From Gammaproteobacteria bacterium (lineage in GTDB: Bacteria > Pseudomonadota > Gammaproteobacteria > Methylococcales > UBA2780): 18,646 nt of DNA. The notes below the pieces were generated by a model. That model was not told the origin of the DNA and did not search any database. It saw only the letters and a list, made by a program, of their open reading frames with translations. The stretch lies in NCBI GenBank assembly GCA_003646305.1, contig QNFJ01000016.1, forward strand, positions 1 to 18,646, in the 5' to 3' direction. The position numbers and the translations under genes were made by a program. Positions 7,928-14,413 of the stretch are shown here, piece by piece; position 1 is the stretch's first letter, and every line of letters starts with the position of its first letter.

Positions 7928-7958
7928 CCGCGTTGACGGTATAGGGGTATGGGTTTTG

Positions 7959-8423
7959 TTACTTTGGTACTAGTTCAATACGATAAGCTGCATGGCAGGC
8001 GACACAGTTTTGCATCAGGGTAGAAAGCTGGCCCAATGCATGGTTGCCATCACCCAATTGTTCAGCATCCGCGGCTAGTTCATCAAATTTAGTGTGTGTA
8101 TCCATTCCCATTCGTTTGAATGGCATCGGAAGTTTGCCCATTAATGTGCCTGGTACAGCCTGTTGTGCTGCGTGTCCCACTGCACGAGCACTGGTAGCAA
8201 CCGTTTCCAAATCGTCATTGGTTATAGCGGCGGTTATTTGCTGAGCGGTTGCCAAAAAAGCTCTCATTTCAGAGAGGACAAGCGCTCTCTCCCCTTCATC
8301 AAGCAATATGGCTGTGCGGCCATCACTGCTCTGCTCAACAGCTCCTTGAAACATAAATTTGTACACGCCACCACCAATGAGCAGCAATAAAATAACAACG
8401 ATCGCCCAGCATGATTTACACAT
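7959..8423 (-). CDS. Membrane-anchored class II-like c-type cytochrome
   Basis: The 154 residues begin with a hydrophobic anchor (residues 6-24). A mostly helical domain follows and ends with one haem-binding motif CVACH (140-144) only ten residues from the C-terminus. A haem site near the C-terminus of a four-helix domain is the hallmark of class II cytochromes (cytochrome c' and c-556 type); this protein is probably a distant member. Such proteins bind NO or carry electrons in the periplasm. A second CxxC, without histidine, lies at the extreme N-terminus (MCKSC). ATG 8423 is preceded by AAGGA. It is convergent with the gene at 7442 and divergent from the DsbA-family gene. The c-type haem attachment is firm; the fold assignment is inferred from motif placement. 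Confidence 0.82.
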   Translation of the reverse strand: MCKSCWAIVVILLLLIGGGVYKFMFQGAVEQSSDGRTAILLDEGERALVLSEMRAFLATAQQITAAITNDDLETVATSARAVGHAAQQAVPGTLMGKLPMPFKRMGMDTHTKFDELAADAEQLGDGNHALGQLSTLMQNCVACHAAYRIELVPK

Positions 8424-8602
8424 GATTTTTCCTTGAAGAGGTTATTAATGACTTCATTATAAGCATTTTATTATATTCCATGAATGCTGTGTGATTATTT
8501 GTGTCAAATGGGCTGTTTGAATAGATGATAGGTATACTTAATAATTGGTAATTTGCTCTGGTTCAGGCTTGGGGCATCATCGATCTCTTGTGGAAAAATA
8601 AA

Positions 8603-9217
8603 ATGGCCACCGAAAGAAAACTTTATTACATACATGATCCAATGTGTAGCTGGTGTTGGGCTTTTCGACCAGTTTGGGAGCAGATTGTTAAGCAGCTCCC
8701 CGCATCAATCACCGTTCAGAACCTATTAGGCGGCCTGGCGCCAGATAGCGATGAGCCGATGCCGCTCAAAATGCAAAATCAGATTAAAGGGTTTTGGCAA
8801 GTGATAGAAAAGCGTGTTCCGGGTACAGCCTTTAATTATGATTTCTGGACAAAGTGTTCTCCTCGCCGGTCAACCTGGCCAGCCTGTCGAGCGGTTATCG
8901 CCGCACGTAAAGAGGATGTTAAATTTGAAGAACCGATGATATTGGCGATTCAAAAAGCCTATTATCTGGAAGCCAGGAACCCATCAGATGATGTTGTTTT
9001 AAGTGAACTTGCTGAGTTACTCGGAATGGACCGAGGCCTGTTTTTACTCGACCTAAATAGCGCTGAAACGCAAAAGCAACTTGTTTCTGAAATCCAGTAC
9101 TCACAAAAAATAGGTGCGCGGGGTTTCCCTGGCCTTATTCTGGTGCAGGATGACCATCCCCAGCTAATCGACTTTGATTACAACGATCCTCAGCTAGTTT
9201 TAGCGCAGTTACGATAA
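8603..9217 (+). CDS. DsbA-family thioredoxin-fold protein (CSWC)
   Basis: This is a predicted protein-disulfide isomerase of the COG3531 type, 204 residues. The active-site motif is CSWC (15-18) in DPMCSWCWAF, and the cis-proline is in GARGFPGL (P176). The helical insertion between them is that of DsbA/FrnE-like proteins. There is no signal peptide, so it should act in the cytoplasm. ATG 8603 starts the conserved strand KLYYIHDPMC a few residues in; an upstream in-frame TTG at 8588 is less likely. GGA at 8592-8594 gives a weak ribosome site. It is monocistronic by spacing, with 185 bases to the next gene. The substrate is unknown. Confidence 0.88.
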   Translation: MATERKLYYIHDPMCSWCWAFRPVWEQIVKQLPASITVQNLLGGLAPDSDEPMPLKMQNQIKGFWQVIEKRVPGTAFNYDFWTKCSPRRSTWPACRAVIAARKEDVKFEEPMILAIQKAYYLEARNPSDDVVLSELAELLGMDRGLFLLDLNSAETQKQLVSEIQYSQKIGARGFPGLILVQDDHPQLIDFDYNDPQLVLAQLR

Positions 9218-9402
9218 ATTCCTTTTAAAGTTTGAATTGCATCCCGTTTTTTTTCATGCTAAAAAAGCCTTACAATTTTTCTGGTAATAGCTTGAGCTGT
9301 TGTCACTTAGAAGAGTAAAAACGATAGAGCGGCACTAATGCCGGCAATTTGAGTGACCAAGTTTTATCTGTAATTAAATGATCTTACAGAAGGAGAGGAG
9401 AG

Positions 9403-9762
9403 ATGGGATTTTTAGAGAAAAATTTTGGTTCAAAATATAACAGGCGTCTGCCGTATACCTTTGAAGCGAGAATTAATGTACTAGAAGATGATGAAACACT
9501 TCAAACACATCTTTATGCTGATTCATTTTGTGCGTTAACAAATCGGCTTAAAAAACAATTACAAGACCCAAAACAGGTGGAAATATACGAAGTTTTTCAT
9601 GATAGGGAGGGAAAGGTTCCTGAGGAGAGCTATATGTCTGATGAAGGGCGTTGGGAGCCAAGAATGAAACTTTGTAGCTCACTTTGTGGCCGTTACCGTG
9701 ATCCAGATGTTGAGCCAGAGTGCGAGTTTGGTGATAGGGAACGAGATCTGGTTCGCTTTTGA
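9403..9762 (+). CDS. Hypothetical protein, 119 aa
   Basis: I do not recognise this soluble protein. It is highly charged, has no membrane segment or signal, and carries four cysteines, two of them in CSSLC (90-94). The order appears to be a short basic start, two or more strands (YTFEARINVL), a helix (FCALTNRLKKQL), then an acidic C-terminal tail rich in E, D and R. ATG 9403 follows an unusually strong ribosome site (AGGAGAGGAG, 9391-9400), and a near-perfect terminator ends the unit. It therefore looks like a well-expressed single-gene transcript. The five-residue spaced cysteines could hold a metal or a disulfide, but nothing proves it. Confidence 0.8.
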   Translation: MGFLEKNFGSKYNRRLPYTFEARINVLEDDETLQTHLYADSFCALTNRLKKQLQDPKQVEIYEVFHDREGKVPEESYMSDEGRWEPRMKLCSSLCGRYRDPDVEPECEFGDRERDLVRF

Positions 9763-9779
9763 TGAGTGCATCTAAACAG

Positions 9780-9807
9780 TTGTCATAGCATTCACGCTGT
9801 ATACAAT
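9780..9807 (+). promoter_or_regulatory. Candidate sigma70 promoter for the hemerythrin operon
   Basis: TTGTCA (9780-9785) and TACAAT (9802-9807) are separated by 16 bases, a good match to the sigma70 consensus. The predicted start, about 9814, falls inside the hairpin at 9808-9841, so the hemerythrin mRNA would begin with a partial stem-loop. An alternative -10, TATACA, overlaps it with poorer spacing. Confidence 0.4.
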
Positions 9808-9845
9808 AAGGCCCTCACTACCAATAGGTGGTGAGGGCCTTTTAT
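9808..9845 (+). terminator. Strong intrinsic terminator after the 119-aa gene
   Basis: AAGGCCCTCACTACC (9808-9822) pairs with GGTGGTGAGGGCCTT (9827-9841), 15 bp with a single T-G pair and an AATA loop, then TTTTATTTT. It ends the gene at 9403 and separates it from the hemerythrin operon, whose ribosome site begins nine bases after the stem. Confidence 0.88.
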
Positions 9846-9863
9846 TTTGTGGAGAGATATAGC

Positions 9864-10292
9864 ATGAGTGCAATTACTGAAACAATGTCCGCTGACCATA
9901 AGCGCTGTGATGAGCTTTTCGCAGCAGCCGAAACTGCAGTCTCAGAATCTGACTGGGATTTGGCTAATCAGGCATTGAATGATTTTATTGCAGGCATGAA
10001 CCATCATTTTAAAATGGAAGAAGAAGTAATGTTTCCGGCATTCGAGAGCGCCACCGGCATGACCATGGGGCCAACTCAGATGATGCGTTCTGAGCATGAG
10101 CAGATGCGTGAGTTGTTTACTGACCTGGAGGCGGGAGCCGCTGAAAAGGATGTGGATGAGGTGTTGGGCCTTTGCGAAACTTTATTGATGATCATGCAGC
10201 AGCACAATGTTAAAGAGGAACAGATGCTTTATCGGATGGCGGACGAGGTATTGCCGGGAGCGGAAGTCGTGAGTGAGATGCAGGCACTTTAG
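9864..10292 (+). CDS. Hemerythrin HHE-domain protein
   Basis: This 142-residue four-helix protein has the ligand pattern of a non-haem di-iron hemerythrin: H12 in ADHKRCDELF, H48 and E52 in HHFKMEEE, H78 in SEHEQM, and H114 and E118 in HNVKEEQ. All expected iron ligands are present, so it should bind a di-iron centre and react with O2 or NO. ATG 9864 is chosen because GGAGAG (9851-9856) precedes it; the open frame upstream runs through the terminator and is not coding. It heads a run with DUF2249, a polytopic membrane protein and a Nudix gene, spaced 5 and 16 bases and then overlapping. Hemerythrin plus DUF2249 commonly accompany nitric oxide metabolism, so an NO sensing, buffering or protective role is likely. 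Confidence 0.92.
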   Translation: MSAITETMSADHKRCDELFAAAETAVSESDWDLANQALNDFIAGMNHHFKMEEEVMFPAFESATGMTMGPTQMMRSEHEQMRELFTDLEAGAAEKDVDEVLGLCETLLMIMQQHNVKEEQMLYRMADEVLPGAEVVSEMQAL

Positions 10293-10297
10293 CAAGC

Positions 10298-10543
10298 ATG
10301 GAGCACCCTCTGGATGTCAGCCAGCTAGAGCCACCAGAACCGATGGAGCGGATCCTGGGAAAACTTGATGAGTTGAAGGCGGGAGACTTTTTATCTGTAA
10401 CGCATCGCCGAGAGCCTTTTCCCTTGTATCCACTTATAGAACAAGATGGTTTTCGTTGGCGTTGTATTGAAGAGAGCCCAGCCCTGTTTCGAATTTATAT
10501 CTGGCGAGTGCATGACCTCCGTGCAGAACAATTAATTCCCTGA
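10298..10543 (+). CDS. DUF2249 small protein
   Basis: The 81 residues match the DUF2249 pattern: an N-terminal LDVSQLEPPEPMERIL, a central GDFLSVTHRREPFPLYPLIEQDGF and a final strand with an aromatic-rich RIYIWR. It is related to the SirA/TusA-like fold but lacks the TusA CPxP motif. The gene begins five bases after the hemerythrin stop and has little ribosome site of its own, so translation is probably coupled. DUF2249 proteins are repeatedly found beside hemerythrin, nor and nos genes; their biochemical role is unknown. Confidence 0.87.
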   Translation: MEHPLDVSQLEPPEPMERILGKLDELKAGDFLSVTHRREPFPLYPLIEQDGFRWRCIEESPALFRIYIWRVHDLRAEQLIP

Positions 10544-10559
10544 ATAACGGTATTTTTTT

Positions 10560-11882
10560 ATGCTGAGCAGTGCGACTCTTTCACTCGATCAAGCGCCGCC
10601 TATTTCGGTTCCTTTTCGGTTTTTTCTAACAGCGCCATTGTTTGCGGCGCTCGCTGGATTATTGCTAATTTATTACGGTGAAACACTGTTTGTTTCACGT
10701 TGGATGCCGGGCACGTTAGCGCTTGTTCACCTTCTTACTATTGGGTTTCTGGCAATGGTGATGTGTGGTGCGATGATGCAAATGCTGCCGGTCCTGGCCG
10801 GTGTTTCTGTTCCTAATGTGCTCACCGTCCCATCTATCATCCACCTTCTTTTGGTTGTGGGAACCGGCTCTTTAGTTGCAGGCTTTCTCTATACTGATTC
10901 GAATGTCTTCATCTTTGCGATGGTTACGTTAGGAGGTGGTTTTGGTCTGTTTATTCTGCTGATTACCGTGACGTTGTTACGCGTTAAAGTGAAAAATAGA
11001 ACCGTTAAAACCATGTGGTTGGCACTTTTTTCGCTTTTAGTGACCGTTATCTTGGGACTATTACTTGTGCAGTCACTGATCTCACCCGTTGATGGTTTAC
11101 AGGTGGCATTGATAACCAACCTTCACCTAACTTGGGGGCTGTTAGGCTGGGTTGGGCTGTTGGTGATTGGCGTTGCCTTTCAGGTTGTACCGATGTTTCA
11201 GATAACGCCAGAATATTCTCAGAATACCCAGCGGCTCTTACCCGTAGCACTGTTATTTTTATTGCTTTCCTGGAGTATCGGGGCGTTATACCAGACGAGC
11301 TTAGTTACAATATTAGCTGAACTGCTTTTGATGATGGGTTATCTATTGTTTGCCTTTAATACGTTGAGACTGCAGGCGCAGAGAAAGCGAAAGGTGAGTG
11401 ATATAACGCTGCTTTTTTGGCGAGTGGGTATGGTGTCGACCACAGTCGCTGCTGGATTGTTCGTTCTGAATCATTTTTCCTCAGAACTTATACCTCAATC
11501 AAAGATGGTTTTTTTGATGGGGAGCCTTTTTATTATCGCCTTTGGGCTTTCAGTCGTGAATGGCATGCTTTATAAGATCGTTCCCTTTTTAAGCTGGTTT
11601 CATTTGCAGCAACGTAACCTCGCGTTGCCTCGTGAAAAACGGGTGAAATTACCCAATATGAAAACAGCCTTGCCCGACCGCATTGCACGAAAGCAGTTAA
11701 TTGCCCATCTCATCATGTTGGCGCTGTTGTTTGGTGCAATTTTTTGGCCACAATGGTTTGCACGGCTGGCTGGTGTGGCGCTGTTTATTTCCTCAATGAT
11801 GCTTTGGTGGAATCTGGTTATAGTGACAAAATCTTACCGAGCCTACGCTCTAAAATTACGGCGGAGAGCTACTGATGCTTGA
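10560..11882 (+). CDS. Polytopic membrane protein, NnrS/haem-copper oxidase-like
   Basis: This is a 440-residue integral membrane protein with about 12 hydrophobic helices. Conserved-looking intramembrane histidines are H57 (LVHLLTIGFLAMVMCG), H95 (IIHLLLV), H189 (NLHLTWGLLGWVG), H305 and H348 (LSWFHL). The glutamine-proline pattern in MQMLPVLAG and FQVVPMF is also notable. This style of protein recurs with DUF2249 and hemerythrin genes in denitrifiers and resembles NnrS or subunit I-like haem proteins. I infer a haem- or metal-binding membrane protein of NO stress or NO metabolism, not a proven reductase. It follows DUF2249 by 16 bases and its last 8 bases overlap the Nudix gene. Confidence 0.8.
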   Translation: MLSSATLSLDQAPPISVPFRFFLTAPLFAALAGLLLIYYGETLFVSRWMPGTLALVHLLTIGFLAMVMCGAMMQMLPVLAGVSVPNVLTVPSIIHLLLVVGTGSLVAGFLYTDSNVFIFAMVTLGGGFGLFILLITVTLLRVKVKNRTVKTMWLALFSLLVTVILGLLLVQSLISPVDGLQVALITNLHLTWGLLGWVGLLVIGVAFQVVPMFQITPEYSQNTQRLLPVALLFLLLSWSIGALYQTSLVTILAELLLMMGYLLFAFNTLRLQAQRKRKVSDITLLFWRVGMVSTTVAAGLFVLNHFSSELIPQSKMVFLMGSLFIIAFGLSVVNGMLYKIVPFLSWFHLQQRNLALPREKRVKLPNMKTALPDRIARKQLIAHLIMLALLFGAIFWPQWFARLAGVALFISSMMLWWNLVIVTKSYRAYALKLRRRATDA

Positions 11883-12372
11883 TGAGTTACTGTCTGTTGT
11901 TGATGAGGGGGATCGTGTCATTGGTCAGATGGGCCGAGGCGAGATCCACCGGTTAGGCTTGCGCCATCGTTCAGTCCATCTGTTGGTTTTTAATCAGGCT
12001 GGAGAGTTGTTACTACAAAAGCGCTCGATGACAAAAGATAGCTGTCCCGGTTACTGGGATAGCTCGGCGGCAGGCCATGTTGAGGCAGGAGAGTCGTATG
12101 ATCAATGTGTGATGCGGGAGGTGACCGAAGAGCTGGGAGTAGTGCTTAAAGAGTTGCCGAGTGAGATATGTAAATTGTCCCCGTCAAAAGATAATGGCAT
12201 GGAATTCTGCCAAGCCTATCAAGTAGTTTATGAAGGTCCCTTCATACCAGAAGAGGGTGAAGTGGATGAGCTGTGCTGGTTTAGCGCAGATGAATTAGCC
12301 ACTTGGCTGGGGGAAGGAGGAGATAATTTGACCCGTTCGGTGAAAATGATACTTGCTCAGCTCAAGAAATAG
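11875..12372 (+). CDS. Nudix hydrolase (YfcD/IPP isomerase-like)
   Basis: The 165 residues contain a complete Nudix box, G67-x5-E73-x7-R81-E82-V83-x-E85-E86-x-G88, so the metal-dependent pyrophosphohydrolase site is intact. The N-terminal VDEGDRVIGQ and the HRSVHLLVFN, LLLQKRS, CPGYWDSSAAGH sequence resembles YfcD and isopentenyl-diphosphate isomerase-like Nudix proteins. The substrate cannot be deduced. ATG 11875 overlaps the membrane protein gene by 8 bases with GGAGAG just upstream, so it is the last gene of the hemerythrin operon. A functional link to NO handling is not obvious. Confidence 0.93.
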   Translation: MLDELLSVVDEGDRVIGQMGRGEIHRLGLRHRSVHLLVFNQAGELLLQKRSMTKDSCPGYWDSSAAGHVEAGESYDQCVMREVTEELGVVLKELPSEICKLSPSKDNGMEFCQAYQVVYEGPFIPEEGEVDELCWFSADELATWLGEGGDNLTRSVKMILAQLKK

Positions 12373-12401
12373 AGGGGCTTTTTCTTAATCGCCCCTTTTT
12401 T
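12373..12401 (+). terminator. Terminator at the end of the hemerythrin-Nudix operon
   Basis: AGGGGC (12373-12378) pairs with GCCCCT (12391-12396), followed by a run of T to 12401, starting one base after the Nudix stop. A second, overlapping dyad, CGCCCCTTT...AAAGGGGGCG (12390-12411), could also form and might act on the opposite-strand nfo transcript, but it lacks a T run there. Confidence 0.7.
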
Positions 12402-12423
12402 AAAGGGGGCGAAGTTAGAGTCT

Positions 12424-13272
12424 TTAGCTATTTTGAAGCGTCCTTAACCAGCTAATCTCATCAGCCCAGTTTTCAGGTTCGGGGGTTTCCAGAACCATCG
12501 GAATATTGTCGAAGTGACTACTTTGCATGATGTGTTCAAATACCGCTGTTCCCAAAAAACCATCATCTCTAAGTGTGGCGTGGCGGTCAACGTGACTTCC
12601 TAGTTCTTTTCGCGAGCCATTGAGGTGCATTCCGCGTAAGAATTCAAAACCAACAAGGCGGTTAAATTCGGCAAAGGTTTCTTCACAGCCTTCTGGTGTG
12701 CTCAGGTCATATCCGGCAGCAAAGGTGTGACAGGTGTCGATACAGATGCCAACACGAGACTTGTCTTCAACTTGCTCGATAATGTCGGCCAACTGCTCAA
12801 AGCGAAAGCCGAGATTAGTCCCTTGCCCAGCTGTGTTCTCAATAACAGCAACAACGCCTTCGGTTTGGTCGAGCGAGCGATTAATGGAGTTTGCAATTCG
12901 GCTTAAGCAGCTAGCTTCATCAATTTTCTTTAGGTGGCTACCAGGGTGGAAGTTGAGCAGTTTAAGGCCAAGTTGATGGCAACGTTGAAGTTCATCGATA
13001 AACGCGGTGACCGATTTTTCAATTCCCTCGGATTCAGGGTGGCCCAGATTAATCAGGTAGCTATCGTGAGGCAGTATTTGATCAGCAGAAAAACCGAACT
13101 CCGTACAGTTGCTTTTAAACGCGCTGATTTGGGTGTCGGTTAATGGTTTAGCCTTCCACTGTCGCTGACTTTTAGTGAACAGTGCAAAGGCATTTGCGCC
13201 AATTTTGTGGGCATTAATGGGCGCATTCTCTACCCCACCTGCTGCGCTGACATGAGCGCCGATAAATTTCAT
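12424..13272 (-). CDS. nfo: Endonuclease IV (AP endonuclease)
   Basis: This class II apurinic/apyrimidinic endonuclease cleaves 5' of abasic sites in base excision repair. It has 282 residues, the usual length. All zinc-ligand motifs are seen in order: HDSYLINLGHPE, NFHPGSHL, VIENTAGQGTNLG, CIDTCHTFAAGYD, GMHLNGS, SHVDRHATL and VLETPE. The start MKFIGAHVSAAGG is the conserved family N-terminus, with AAGG about nine bases upstream of ATG 13272. It is followed convergently by the Nudix operon and preceded on the same strand by ppnP, nine bases away, so the two are probably co-transcribed. Confidence 0.97.
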   Translation of the reverse strand: MKFIGAHVSAAGGVENAPINAHKIGANAFALFTKSQRQWKAKPLTDTQISAFKSNCTEFGFSADQILPHDSYLINLGHPESEGIEKSVTAFIDELQRCHQLGLKLLNFHPGSHLKKIDEASCLSRIANSINRSLDQTEGVVAVIENTAGQGTNLGFRFEQLADIIEQVEDKSRVGICIDTCHTFAAGYDLSTPEGCEETFAEFNRLVGFEFLRGMHLNGSRKELGSHVDRHATLRDDGFLGTAVFEHIMQSSHFDNIPMVLETPEPENWADEISWLRTLQNS

Positions 13273-13281
13273 CTTGCCGCC

Positions 13282-13563
13282 TTAGCTGTAAAGACAGAGG
13301 TAGGCAGATTCAATATCGGCCTTAACGAGAAATGTCTGATTGGCTTCAACCGAGAAATTTTCTCCCTGTTTATAAGTTGTCCAGCCAGATGCATTTGGGA
13401 GCTTCACGGTCAGGCTGCCGCTGACAACAGTCATCTTCTCATCCTGACTGGTGCCAAATTCGTATTCACCTTTTGCCATTACGCCAACGGTGGCGGGTAG
13501 TGTCTCGGTCTGGAAAGCAATGGACTTGACCTGTCCGTCAAAGTATTCATTTGTTTTGAACAT
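13282..13563 (-). CDS. ppnP: Pyrimidine/purine nucleoside phosphorylase (DUF1255)
   Basis: This is a small cupin-fold phosphorylase splitting nucleosides with phosphate into base and ribose 1-phosphate. The 93 residues match the YaiE/PpnP family end to end: N-terminal NEYFDGQVKSIAF, TVGVMAKGEYEFGTS, EKMTVVSGSLTVKLP, and the terminal ESAYLCLYS. ATG 13563 is chosen because the family begins at this methionine; the frame is open further upstream, but that stretch has no family similarity and crosses a divergent gene. No clear ribosome site is visible. It lies nine bases before nfo, fitting a small nucleotide salvage and DNA repair operon. Confidence 0.93.
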   Translation of the reverse strand: MFKTNEYFDGQVKSIAFQTETLPATVGVMAKGEYEFGTSQDEKMTVVSGSLTVKLPNASGWTTYKQGENFSVEANQTFLVKADIESAYLCLYS

Positions 13564-13768
13564 TGGTTGAATTTTCAGCCAGTTGAAAGAGGCGTGCATT
13601 ATGCCATGAGCAATTAGAGATGTCCTGAAAAGCAGCGTATTTAACGGATCGTGATTCTGGTCACAGAATTCAGCGGGCGACCATCTATGCTTGTTATCAA
13701 CAGCAATTGAAGCTGAGTTGGGTTGCTTTTTGGCCCAAATAAAACTTATAAAAAGCCGGGAGGCAAAG

Positions 13769-14062
13769 ATGTGCATGAAGCTTGGTCCAGATGAATTTGA
13801 AACGGTGAAATCGTTAATGTCGATGACGTTATTTGCCATCATTTCAGACTGCCTGGATATTGATATAACTGAGATTAATGAGAACGATCTGATGTGTCGT
13901 GATTTAGGGATGAGTCAAGCAAAGGAATATGACATCCAACAACTCATAGCCGATATCTACGATGACCTTGAAGTTGATTTTTCGAGAGTCACGACGGTTC
14001 AGTCTTTACTTGATCAAGTCCTCACCGATCAGTTTTCACCCATCGATAGGGTGATTCATTAA
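13769..14062 (+). CDS. Acyl-carrier-protein-like protein lacking the modification serine
   Basis: The 97 residues follow the layout of an acyl carrier protein: a first helix (about 10-30), a loop with DLMCRDLG (40-47), an acidic second helix (DIQQLIADIYDDLEVDF, 55-71) and a third helix after TTVQSLLDQVL. ACPs read DLGxDSL with the serine carrying phosphopantetheine. Here the aligned residues are D45-L-G-M-S-Q-A, so the modification position is Q50 and the only serine, S49, is one residue early. It therefore looks like an ACP-fold protein that may not be phosphopantetheinylated. ATG 13769 is supported by GGGAGG (13758-13763). The frame is open from ATG 13691, but that start has no ribosome site. 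Its stop overlaps the dodecin stop on the other strand. The ACP relationship is suggestive, not certain. Confidence 0.65.
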   Translation: MCMKLGPDEFETVKSLMSMTLFAIISDCLDIDITEINENDLMCRDLGMSQAKEYDIQQLIADIYDDLEVDFSRVTTVQSLLDQVLTDQFSPIDRVIH

Positions 14063-14268
14063 TCTTCCAGCCGGAAACCAATTTTAAGTGTGACCTGATA
14101 ATGGCCAACGGTGCCATCAACGATATGTCCGCGAGTTTCAATTACTTCGAACCAACCTAAGTTCTTAACATTTTCCGATGCCTTAGCGATGGCATTTTTG
14201 ATGGCGGCATCGCTGCTTTCTGGTGATGAACCGACAACTTCGATTAGTTTATAAACGTGTTCTGACAT
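14059..14268 (-). CDS. Dodecin flavin-binding protein
   Basis: Dodecins are small proteins forming hollow dodecamers that store and protect flavins or coenzyme A. The 69 residues match closely: VYKLIEVVGSSPESSDAAIKNAIAKASENVKNLGW, with the conserved flavin-stacking tryptophan in LGWFEV, then the ETRGHI and GTVGHYQVTLKIGF strands. ATG 14268 is preceded by AGGAAAG. The gene is convergent with the carrier-like gene, sharing a TTAA in which each strand reads its own TAA stop. Identification is secure. Confidence 0.95.
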   Translation of the reverse strand: MSEHVYKLIEVVGSSPESSDAAIKNAIAKASENVKNLGWFEVIETRGHIVDGTVGHYQVTLKIGFRLED

Positions 14269-14413
14269 GGCTTTCCTCGTTCTTTTTTCTAGATTGAAGT
14301 TTATGCTAACCCTTTCTGCTAAAGGTTTCTAGCGCTACGGCTTGTATAGACGATGACTCCGAGCTAGTTCATAGGTAAGCTCTCTGTTTCTAACTAATTT
14401 AGCGTAGAGCTTA

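Noticed and set aside
8490..8515. Possible FNR or CRP site (TGTGATTATTTGTGTCAAA) between the cytochrome and DsbA-family genes
   Set aside because: The spacing and right half fit neither consensus, so it is probably chance.
9310..9360. Small stem CGGCA-CTAA-TGCCG before the 119-aa gene as a riboswitch or operator
   Set aside because: Five base pairs with no conserved context is too little to call a regulatory RNA.
9828..9863. Earlier start of the hemerythrin gene at 9828
   Set aside because: It falls within the terminator hairpin and lacks a ribosome site; ATG 9864 follows GGAGAG and starts the family-like region.
12390..12411. Second hairpin CGCCCC...GGGGGCG as a terminator for nfo
   Set aside because: Read in the nfo direction it is not followed by a T run, so it was mentioned only with the Nudix terminator.
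13691..13768. Earlier start of the carrier-like gene at ATG 13691
   Set aside because: No ribosome site precedes it, while GGGAGG lies five bases before ATG 13769.
13564..13842. Upstream extension of the ppnP frame to a 186-aa protein starting at 13842
   Set aside because: PpnP proteins are about 94 residues and begin at the methionine at 13563; the extra sequence has no family similarity and overlaps the start of the divergent carrier-like gene.
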